In this document: piece by piece, positions 54,597 to 62,744 of the stretch | How the letters are laid out: the number at the start of each line of letters is the position of its first letter | Numbering within the stretch: position 1 is the first letter of the stretch | Origin: Flavobacteriales bacterium | GTDB taxonomy: Bacteria; Bacteroidota; Bacteroidia; NS11-12g; UBA9320 | Reading direction: 5' to 3' | NCBI GenBank assembly: GCA_020635455.1 | Contig: JACJZT010000008.1 | Coordinates: forward strand, 139,835 to 203,834 | DNA length: 64,000 nucleotides | Notes under the pieces: model-generated | What the model was told of the DNA's origin: nothing | Seen by the model: only the letters and a program-made list of their open reading frames with translations | Databases searched by the model: none | Translations under genes and position numbers: made by a program

Positions 54597-55172
54597 TTGA
54601 AAGAAAATGATCCGATAAAAAAGGGTGATCCATTAACATTAATGACCGATGAAGAGCTTATTCGTGGATGTATCAAAGGAAAGGAATCCTGTCAGTATGA
54701 AATCTACCAAAGGTATTCCGCAAAAATGCTCGGAGTTTGTTTGCGATATTGTGACAGTCTGGAAGAAGCAGAAGATGTATTGCAGGATGGGTTTATCAAA
54801 GTCTTTGACAAGATGGACACTTTTAAATTTCTCGGATCCTTTGAAGGTTGGATAAGAAGAATTATGGTTAACACGGCTATTAGAAATAAGTACACTTATT
54901 ACAGATCCCATGAAACTCATACACTAGAAGGTTATGAGCATTCATCCGGAGAAGAAAAAATAACCTCCAATCTGAACGCCGGAGATCTGATGAAACTGAT
55001 CAATGAATTGCCTAAAGGATATAAAATCGTATTTAACATGTTTGCCATAGAAGGATATTCTCACAAAGAGATCGCGGAGATCCTCAACATACAGGAAGCA
55101 ACTTCAAGGTCACAATTTTTAAGGGCCAGGAATTATTTGAAAGAACAATTAGAAAAGATCGAAATAAAATGA
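54597..55172 (+). CDS. ECF RNA polymerase sigma factor
   Basis: The 191-residue protein has the sigma-70 region 2 core (EIYQRYSAKMLGVCLRY and EEAEDVLQDGFIKVF, about 35-75) and region 4 HTH (YKIVFNMFAIEGYSHKEIA and EILNIQEATSRSQFLRAR). It directs RNA polymerase to a specific promoter set. The start is TTG at 54597; an in-frame ATG 15 codons later is a weaker alternative. Its stop overlaps the next gene by 4 bases, so it is coupled to the envelope-spanning protein. Confidence 0.93.
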   Translation: MKENDPIKKGDPLTLMTDEELIRGCIKGKESCQYEIYQRYSAKMLGVCLRYCDSLEEAEDVLQDGFIKVFDKMDTFKFLGSFEGWIRRIMVNTAIRNKYTYYRSHETHTLEGYEHSSGEEKITSNLNAGDLMKLINELPKGYKIVFNMFAIEGYSHKEIAEILNIQEATSRSQFLRARNYLKEQLEKIEIK

Positions 55173-56515
55173 GTTCAGAGTATAAAAATATCGAACATTT
55201 ATTCGCTGATAAACTTCAAAACATGGAAGTTAAGCCATCCGATCATGTTTGGCAAAATATAAAAACCAAAAAGCGAAGAAAAGGAATGTTTTTCTTTTCA
55301 AAGCAAATACGCATTGCAGCGGCCTTGGTATTCTTAACCGGTACTCTTGCTGCTATCTGGTTGTCAAACCAAAAGGATCCCGTTTTTCAAAATGAGCAAG
55401 ATTCGAAAGAATTGATCGTCAAAAGTCCGGAAAACAATTTTGTGGATGGCAAAACAGAAGAAAATTCCAACCATCCAAATTCAGTAGTTTCTGAATCAGG
55501 ATCATCCGTTCAAATTGAAAACACAGATGTAAACAATAAGAATCTTGCAGCATCAAAACAGAGTTCGGGTAAAATCAAGTCTGGGAACTCCGCAAAAAGT
55601 CAGACCGGGAAAACATCTTTGGTCCTTTCAAATAAGGAGTCAACTGCAAAACAATTTGATAACATTCTCCTTAATTCTGTAGATCGATTAAAACTGAAAT
55701 ATTTGATCTACCCTCAGTTGCCACAGTTTGTTTACAGTAATAAGAAGATAAAGCAGCGAAAATATACCAAACAGGATGTTAAAATTAACAACCGCCCTGA
55801 AAAGGAGTTGAACAAATACAGTGTTGAGATCAAAGGTGGATTTACCTATGCTACGAGAAAATTGTCTGGAGAAGGCTCCGACCTCAGAAATGAATCCGAA
55901 AATCCGGCATTATCCGTGCATACAGCGTTAAAATTGAACTACAGATTTAATCATCAATGGAGTTTGCAAACGGGGTTGATCTCAGAAAACAGAAATGAAA
56001 AAGTAACTTACAACCAATCGGAATTGAGAAAAAAACTTAATGTAACTCAGAAACAGGTAGTGGTTTACCATCCGGTTTTGCCTCCCAAAACAATACTTGT
56101 CAACGACTCAAGCTATGTTGATGAAAAAGTGGATTATAATTTTAACAGAAATAATAAATACACAACCATAAGCATGCCTCTTGTTTTGGGATACGATTTC
56201 CATCTTGGCAAAATGAATTATCGATTTGTAGCCGGCCCTATGTTGAATTTACATACAAGCAGTTCTGCCAAGGTTTTGGAAAGGTCCGGTAATGAAATAC
56301 TATTGGTCGGATACAAGGAAAACAGTTCATTAAAAGCTTCAATTTACACTGCAATGGCTATGAAGTTTGCCTTAAGTCCAACCTGTAATTTCTTAACCGA
56401 AATATCCTATTACAGAAACCTTGCCAACAGAATGAATACTGAATCTCCCATTAAACAATTCAATCAGGGTTTAAACCTGAGTATGGGAGTTTCATTCGAT
56501 TTAAGAAAAAAATGA
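55169..56515 (+). CDS. Envelope-spanning, dual-membrane anti-sigma-like protein with C-terminal beta-barrel
   Basis: The 448-residue protein has a short cytoplasmic N-terminus (about 1-45, NIEHLFADKLQNMEVKPSDHVW) like Bacteroidota anti-sigma regions. One transmembrane helix (about 47-65) follows, then a long Ser/Asn/Lys-rich linker (66-205). Residues about 215-448 are a predicted 8-strand outer membrane barrel (alternating aromatic strands; final strand SMGVSFDLRKK). This matches the design of the dual membrane-spanning anti-sigma (Dma) factors described in Bacteroides. Its start overlaps the sigma gene and its stop overlaps the next gene, both by 4 bases. Confidence 0.8.
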   Translation: MSSEYKNIEHLFADKLQNMEVKPSDHVWQNIKTKKRRKGMFFFSKQIRIAAALVFLTGTLAAIWLSNQKDPVFQNEQDSKELIVKSPENNFVDGKTEENSNHPNSVVSESGSSVQIENTDVNNKNLAASKQSSGKIKSGNSAKSQTGKTSLVLSNKESTAKQFDNILLNSVDRLKLKYLIYPQLPQFVYSNKKIKQRKYTKQDVKINNRPEKELNKYSVEIKGGFTYATRKLSGEGSDLRNESENPALSVHTALKLNYRFNHQWSLQTGLISENRNEKVTYNQSELRKKLNVTQKQVVVYHPVLPPKTILVNDSSYVDEKVDYNFNRNNKYTTISMPLVLGYDFHLGKMNYRFVAGPMLNLHTSSSAKVLERSGNEILLVGYKENSSLKASIYTAMAMKFALSPTCNFLTEISYYRNLANRMNTESPIKQFNQGLNLSMGVSFDLRKK

Positions 56516-58005
56516 AATTATTAACGGTCATATTCACATTTTTCTCATCTTGCCTGATGGCACAGATCAATGGAAGCACCCTGCAATCGGGGAAGCTTGC
56601 CATGAGAATTAATGCGGACGGGCAGCTGGCAATTGAAAATGGAATGCCGGCGTCAGAAATGACCAACAATAGCAATAATCACCTTTTCAGGTTTGTCAAC
56701 GTATGGGTTTCGGGTTATGAAAATGGCAAATTGAGTATCGCAAGTACAAATGGATTTAAGAATCTGAATGATTACAGTTCAGGCCCATTAGACAGCGTAA
56801 CGCTGATCGGTGCCAACCCCGACAATTGGAACCTTGTATGGACTGTAAGCAGAGATGAGATCAATGCACACAGAAGATCGTTCAGAGACCAGGATTACTC
56901 TGTAATTGAGTCGATCAAAAACTGGCCTGCCAATGGATTCGGACAATACAATACATATCTTGCTCCTTTTATTGACTATGACGGGGACGGTAAATACGAT
57001 CCAGCAAAGGGTGACTATCCGGATATCAGAGGAAATGTTTCTTCGTTTTTCATACTTAATGACAATTATAAGGAACACAAGGCATCCGGCGGATTACCGT
57101 TTAAAATAGAAATTTACGGCATGTTGTACGTTTTACCTGAAGCACCGGAGGCTGTTTATGCGAAATACTACATCGTTAATCCTACAGAAAAAACGTATTC
57201 TGATATTAGGATCTCTCTTCATACTGCCTTTCAACTTGGAAATTCAAATGATAATTATTGCGGAACAGATGCTGTAAATAATGTTGCCTTTGCTTACAAC
57301 GGCGATGAAGAGGATGAAGGTCATTTTGGAACCCAAAAACCATTGGCATTTTCGATGATCCTTGACAATAAAGTTGAATCCATAATACAAATAAGTGACG
57401 ATAAAGACGCATTTTCAGGCATGCCTGAAACAGCCGGCGAATACAGAACGCTTATGGAAGGTAAGTGGAAGAATGGAACTTCAATCAATTTTGGAGATGA
57501 CGGAAAAGGTTCCGGCAAAACATGTAAATTTATTTTCCCGGGAAGTACCGATCCTTCTCAAACAAATAACTGGATTGAAAACGGATTTCCGGGAGAGAGA
57601 TCACTTCTTATGAATGTTGAATTTCCAACACTTAACCGATATGGGTACTTAGAGTTCAATTTTGTAATTGGAGGTCTTGAAAAAACCGTTTCAGATCCCT
57701 ATAAGGAGATCGCAGAAATTTCAAATAAATTGAAGGCAGTATACTTGCAATACAATCTTATAGCCGAACCGCAACCCGACGTATCCGGTTTTTGGGTTAA
57801 AAACCCTTCCGGTATTAATGAAAACATAAATAACGAATCTTTTGAAAAGTTTCAAAAAATAAGTATTATCGATGCCTCTGGACGGGTAATTCTAAGTCAG
57901 AATTCCAGACAATTTTATGACATAAAAATAAGTGAAAAAGGGATCTATTTCCTTATATTAACAACTGAAAACCAATCCATTACCAAAAAATTAATCATAC
58001 TATAA
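56512..58005 (+). CDS. T9SS type A surface protein in the ECF sigma operon
   Basis: The 497-residue protein has a signal peptide (1-17, ending LMA-Q). Its body is a Bacteroidota-specific beta-rich family, with YLAPFIDYDGDGKYDPAKGD and an acidic EEDEGHFG calcium-like loop. The C-terminus (about 430-497) is a type A sorting domain with a degenerate opening. It overlaps the anti-sigma-like gene by 4 bases and is followed 26 bases later by the PKD giant. It is a candidate member of the sigma regulon. Confidence 0.82.
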   Translation: MKLLTVIFTFFSSCLMAQINGSTLQSGKLAMRINADGQLAIENGMPASEMTNNSNNHLFRFVNVWVSGYENGKLSIASTNGFKNLNDYSSGPLDSVTLIGANPDNWNLVWTVSRDEINAHRRSFRDQDYSVIESIKNWPANGFGQYNTYLAPFIDYDGDGKYDPAKGDYPDIRGNVSSFFILNDNYKEHKASGGLPFKIEIYGMLYVLPEAPEAVYAKYYIVNPTEKTYSDIRISLHTAFQLGNSNDNYCGTDAVNNVAFAYNGDEEDEGHFGTQKPLAFSMILDNKVESIIQISDDKDAFSGMPETAGEYRTLMEGKWKNGTSINFGDDGKGSGKTCKFIFPGSTDPSQTNNWIENGFPGERSLLMNVEFPTLNRYGYLEFNFVIGGLEKTVSDPYKEIAEISNKLKAVYLQYNLIAEPQPDVSGFWVKNPSGINENINNESFEKFQKISIIDASGRVILSQNSRQFYDIKISEKGIYFLILTTENQSITKKLIIL

Positions 58006-58031
58006 AATAAAAATCTTAATTTAGCACGTTT

Positions 58032-61000
58032 ATGATAAAATCAATACTTAAAGAGAATCTAATTAAAAGTTTGAAAAATCTAATCCTTCATTCTTCGTTA
58101 GTGCTGTTTCTTAGCATTGGAGTGTCACCTAAAACATTTGCATCGCACATGATGGGTGCAGATATTGCCTATAAATGTAAAGGCAATAATGTTTATGACT
58201 TTGTGATCAAAGTTTACCGTGACTGCCGGGGTATTCCTTTTAACAGCCCTACCATGCAAATAAAGTGTGTACAGGGTGGAACCACTACCGTTACTCCAAG
58301 TTATTCAAGAACCAACATCAGGGACATTACTCCAACCTGCGCCAGTGCGGGAAAAAAATGTGATCCCAAGAACACTACAATCAGCAGTAGTACACCTGCC
58401 ATCGAAGAGCATGAGTTTACGTATACTTATGATTTCTCTACCATGAAGAAAAATGGTTGTTGTAAGGTACAGGTCGGTACCGGTCAATGTTGCCGTAACG
58501 GTGCGATCACAACGGGTGGTGCAGGCAATAACTTCTGGACGTATTGTGAGATCGATCTTTGTATTAATTCAACAAAAAAATGCAACAGTTCACCTTCCCT
58601 TACTTCAGAGCCCATTGCCATCCTTTGTTGCAACCAACCTTATTACTACAATAACGGTGCTTCCGATACAACTGATTTTGATTCACTTTCATACGAATTT
58701 ACAGATCCACTTCAATCATGGAATCAGAAAACAAACTGGGGAGGATCCTACAACTCTCAAAATCCATTCGCAGTATATTGGCCTTCCGGTTATGATAAAA
58801 ACAAAGGACCAAGACCGGATGCCAATCCTCCGATCGGAACCTACCTTGATCCTGAAACCGGAGATATCGTATTTACGCCTACTGATTGCAATGAAACAAC
58901 CATTGCATCGATTAGGGTAACCGAATGGCGAAAAGATACCACCGGTGCCTGGCAAAAGATCGGTATAACACACCGTGACATTCAGTTCATTGTTCAGACC
59001 TGTCCGGGTAACAACCCTCCGATTCTCAACGGACCTTACAAATATGATGTATGTGCCGGAACACAAATTTGTTTTACCATTACGTCCGATGACAAGCAAT
59101 TCATACCACCTCCCCCTGCAAAGGCCAACCCACCGGATACCGTTACTTTAACATGGAACAGAGGTATTCCGGGAGCTACCTTTACCATTGTAAACACCAA
59201 AGCTCGTTTACAAAGTGGTAAATTTTGCTGGACCCCAAAGAAGAATCAGGCCAGTGATCTACCTTATACCTTTACCGTTACCGCAAGAGATAACAGTTGT
59301 CCTTTAAATGCAGTAACCGTTAAATCGTATTCGGTTAAGGTTAAGCCGATTGCTGAAACTGAAAGAGATGTCGATACCCTTATTTGCGGTGCTTACACCT
59401 TTACGAGTAATCCATTTCCGAACTTTAAAGGCACACCGGAGTATTTATGGGAAGTTTCAGATTCAAATAACAATATACTTGATAATTCCTATTATTACTT
59501 TAAACCCAAAGGAGGAATACGATCCACAAAATCTCACGATACCATACAGTTTAGAAAGGGAGGAAAGTATATAATTCACCACAGGATAAACAATGCTCCT
59601 CTGAATTGTCCGACCGATTATTTCGATACATTGGTGGTACCACCCTTACTTGAAGTTGACCTTGCCTTAGGACCCGATACCTTTGTTTGTGCCGGGACCG
59701 TTTTAAGACTTGGGGCAAAAACTGCATACGGTTTACCAAAATTCAACTACAAGTGGCTAACCCCTATTGACCATGACAGAGAAGACACATTGAGCTATAA
59801 GGACGTGTGGATGACCACTCATGATACTACTTTCAGGGTAGAAATTACCGACGCAAACAAATGTGTAGCATTCGATACGATCAACATCTTCCTTAAACCA
59901 AACCCAAAAGTGGACATGGGACCGGATCTCAGGATCTGCTGGGATGGTGAAGTGAGTATTTTCCCGAATGCCGAAAACGCCTATTGGATAGATCCCGATC
60001 TGGGAGACACACTCAGACAAGGTGATACCTTATGGTGGTCATGGGCTTATTACGGAGTAGATTTCAGCACAGATACCTCAGCTACCTTTAACCAGGAAGG
60101 GATCTATACCGTTACGGTTAGAGACAGTCTTGGTTGTAACTGGACAGACACTATGATGCTGCATGTAAACGACACTTTGTTCCCAAATGCAGGCCCTGAT
60201 CAAACAAAATGTTTTAACGATACCTTAATTCTGAAGGCACAGGGACTCGACAGTTCTAAAAAGTATCAGACGGGAAGTTATACCTGGTATCAGGGTTTAC
60301 CGAAAACGTTCCCATTCAGTAACAAACAAACCCTGACCTTCAAGGTACAAAAGTCTGATCCATATCTCCTTGAATTAAAGATACGAGAGGATACCACCAC
60401 TTGTACCAGGTATGACACAGCCTACATAACGGTTAATCCATTACCTGTGCTAAAGATCGTTCCACCACAAAAATATTGTTGTGATTTTGGAAACATATCG
60501 CTGAGCAGTTCGCTTTATGCTACCCCTACCGGAGGAACCTGGGCTTGCAGTAAAACCCCATCGGTTGTTAGCTCAAATGTTTTCCTTACACCATTGGCCT
60601 GCGATCCGAAAAATAAGAGCTTGTACACTTTGAGATACACTTACCAGGATCCTTCAACCAAATGTATCAATAAAGATAGCACGGTATTTACCATCAACCC
60701 ATTGCCACAAATGCAATTAAAAGGCGGTTATTATTGTCAGGATAAGATCGAGGCTCCACTTAAGCCGCATATCTTGTTCAATCTCAACTCAATGCCTCAG
60801 GCCAACTGGAAAGTTCTTAGAAGCCTACCAAAGCCCGGAGGAGGAGTAAACACCGTAAACGATCTTATCTACGATGCGGATCCAAGTTTTAATTATGATT
60901 TCAGACTTAAAGTTGATAAAGGTACCATTGATCTTGGTTCCAGCGACCGGGATTCATTGATCTTTGAATTAACCATTCAGAGTGGAGACGGTTGTTTTAA

Positions 61001-62693
61001 CAAAGACACACTGGTAATATACATCTGGAAAATACCGGTAATCACTTTCAGTAAGTTCCCTGATCTGTGTATTGATGAAGGAATAGTAAATCTTAAGAAA
61101 ATAACTAATACCAAACCGGATGATGGCTGCTGGACCGTGATCGATTCAAACGGGTACAGAAATAAGAATTTCCTTCAGCCCGGAATGGTCAATTGCGATA
61201 CTTTGAACACACTCTTATTAAATGTTCAGAACGGTCCGGGATTGTACTGGATGAGATATGTGCATACTTCAAGCGGTTGTCCGGTTTCAAAAGACACCAT
61301 GCTTAGGATAAACCCGTTACCGAATGTTAATATCAGCATTACTCCAAACCAAAATCAGGGTAAATATTGTGAAATTGACGGTGATGTCACCTTAAATGCA
61401 AACCCTGCCGGAGGAACATGGAGCAGTTCAGTACCTGGTGTAATTTCGGGAGGTAAATTCAAACCAACTTCCGTTTCAGCCGCTGAAAGAGACAAATGGA
61501 TCACACTGACCTACACGTATGTTCACCCACAAACCAAATGTGATACTTCAAAAAGTTTGCAAGTATTCGTTCAAAGCAAACCAACTATTGATATTGTTAC
61601 TGCCGATATCGACACATGCCGGTCAAATGTTATGGACATGACCTTACTTGCAGACTATAAGTTTACGAGTAAAATAAGCTGGGTACATAATGCAGATCCT
61701 GCAATATCTTACTTTGCCGGAAATCAGCAATTAAGCAACAATAACCCCGCAGTATTTACCATTCGTCCGAGATCAGACAGTATGACCAGAGTGGTTGTAA
61801 CCGCCTTTACTGAAGCTGAAGGAGTTTGTCCTTTTGCCACCGATAATATGGTGATTACGATTCATCCTACTCCGCACGTTAGCGTAGCAATAGATGACCC
61901 GGATGGTTGTCAGCCCCATACGGCTACCTTCACCACAACAGTACTTAATGGAATTGACCCTGCAAATTCAAAGTATGCCTGGGATTTTGGAGATGGAAGC
62001 TTTGATGATAAATTGAGTACGGTACATACCTTTAACAATGTTGGTACCAATAATGTAACCTTTAAGGTAACCAGTGAGTTTGGTTGTGACACCCTAATCG
62101 GACCAATGCCAATAGATGTTTACCCAATACCTGTAGCCGACTTTACCCCTAATCCAAACAACAGTACAACTGCAGCATTGCCTAGGTTTAGTTTTAATAA
62201 CCAGAGTGCTGTTTTACCGGCCTTGGGAAGTAAGTTGATTTCACATAACTGGGATTTTGGAGATTTGAACATTGATACGGATACCTCGACCTTATTGTCA
62301 CCTCAGAACTACTATTATTCAAGTGACACAGGTACGTATTACGTGAGGTTAATAGTTGAAACCAACCACGGTTGCAAGGATACCATTGTAAAACCTGTAA
62401 TAGTAGGTCCGGACATTCTGGTCTACATTCCAAACGTGTTTACTCCTGATGGGGCAGGACCATCGGTAAATGACAAGTTTACAGTCGTCGCCAGCGGATA
62501 TATAACCTATCAGATCCTGATTTTCAACCGATGGGGTGAAAAATTATATGAATCCACCAAACTTGAAGAGCCATGGGATGGTTATTATAATGGTGAACTT
62601 TGTCAGATGGATGCCTATGTTTACCAGGTTAATGTAACCAGTTTCAGCGGTGAATTGTACAAATACAACGGAACAGTGATTCTGTTGAGATAA
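58032..62693 (+). CDS. Giant PKD-domain T9SS type B (gliding-like) surface protein
   Basis: The 1553-residue protein has an N-terminal signal peptide (after SPKTFA, mature start at ASHMMGADIAYKC). The first ~280 residues are cysteine-rich (CC and CxC pairs). The middle has repeated Ig-like/PKD units, with two clear PKD motifs (YAWDFGDGSFD and HNWDFGD) near 1330 and 1410. The C-terminus has the CHU_C/type B sorting domain, with IPNVFTPDG, ILIFNRWGEKLYES and PWDGYYNGELC. It should be exported and anchored by T9SS and may act in adhesion or gliding. Confidence 0.92.
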   Translation: MIKSILKENLIKSLKNLILHSSLVLFLSIGVSPKTFASHMMGADIAYKCKGNNVYDFVIKVYRDCRGIPFNSPTMQIKCVQGGTTTVTPSYSRTNIRDITPTCASAGKKCDPKNTTISSSTPAIEEHEFTYTYDFSTMKKNGCCKVQVGTGQCCRNGAITTGGAGNNFWTYCEIDLCINSTKKCNSSPSLTSEPIAILCCNQPYYYNNGASDTTDFDSLSYEFTDPLQSWNQKTNWGGSYNSQNPFAVYWPSGYDKNKGPRPDANPPIGTYLDPETGDIVFTPTDCNETTIASIRVTEWRKDTTGAWQKIGITHRDIQFIVQTCPGNNPPILNGPYKYDVCAGTQICFTITSDDKQFIPPPPAKANPPDTVTLTWNRGIPGATFTIVNTKARLQSGKFCWTPKKNQASDLPYTFTVTARDNSCPLNAVTVKSYSVKVKPIAETERDVDTLICGAYTFTSNPFPNFKGTPEYLWEVSDSNNNILDNSYYYFKPKGGIRSTKSHDTIQFRKGGKYIIHHRINNAPLNCPTDYFDTLVVPPLLEVDLALGPDTFVCAGTVLRLGAKTAYGLPKFNYKWLTPIDHDREDTLSYKDVWMTTHDTTFRVEITDANKCVAFDTINIFLKPNPKVDMGPDLRICWDGEVSIFPNAENAYWIDPDLGDTLRQGDTLWWSWAYYGVDFSTDTSATFNQEGIYTVTVRDSLGCNWTDTMMLHVNDTLFPNAGPDQTKCFNDTLILKAQGLDSSKKYQTGSYTWYQGLPKTFPFSNKQTLTFKVQKSDPYLLELKIREDTTTCTRYDTAYITVNPLPVLKIVPPQKYCCDFGNISLSSSLYATPTGGTWACSKTPSVVSSNVFLTPLACDPKNKSLYTLRYTYQDPSTKCINKDSTVFTINPLPQMQLKGGYYCQDKIEAPLKPHILFNLNSMPQANWKVLRSLPKPGGGVNTVNDLIYDADPSFNYDFRLKVDKGTIDLGSSDRDSLIFELTIQSGDGCFNKDTLVIYIWKIPVITFSKFPDLCIDEGIVNLKKITNTKPDDGCWTVIDSNGYRNKNFLQPGMVNCDTLNTLLLNVQNGPGLYWMRYVHTSSGCPVSKDTMLRINPLPNVNISITPNQNQGKYCEIDGDVTLNANPAGGTWSSSVPGVISGGKFKPTSVSAAERDKWITLTYTYVHPQTKCDTSKSLQVFVQSKPTIDIVTADIDTCRSNVMDMTLLADYKFTSKISWVHNADPAISYFAGNQQLSNNNPAVFTIRPRSDSMTRVVVTAFTEAEGVCPFATDNMVITIHPTPHVSVAIDDPDGCQPHTATFTTTVLNGIDPANSKYAWDFGDGSFDDKLSTVHTFNNVGTNNVTFKVTSEFGCDTLIGPMPIDVYPIPVADFTPNPNNSTTAALPRFSFNNQSAVLPALGSKLISHNWDFGDLNIDTDTSTLLSPQNYYYSSDTGTYYVRLIVETNHGCKDTIVKPVIVGPDILVYIPNVFTPDGAGPSVNDKFTVVASGYITYQILIFNRWGEKLYESTKLEEPWDGYYNGELCQMDAYVYQVNVTSFSGELYKYNGTVILLR

Positions 62694-62701
62694 TAACTTT
62701 T

Positions 62702-62741
62702 TAATGGGAGCAGTAGACTTGCTGCTCCCATTATTTTTTTT
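62702..62741 (+). terminator. Strong rho-independent terminator between the paralogues
   Basis: TAATGGGAGCAG (62702-62713) and CTGCTCCCATTA (62722-62733) form a perfect 12-bp stem with an 8-base loop, followed by eight T residues. It ends the sigma operon transcript 4 bases before the next ATG. Confidence 0.92.
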
Positions 62742-62744
62742 AGA

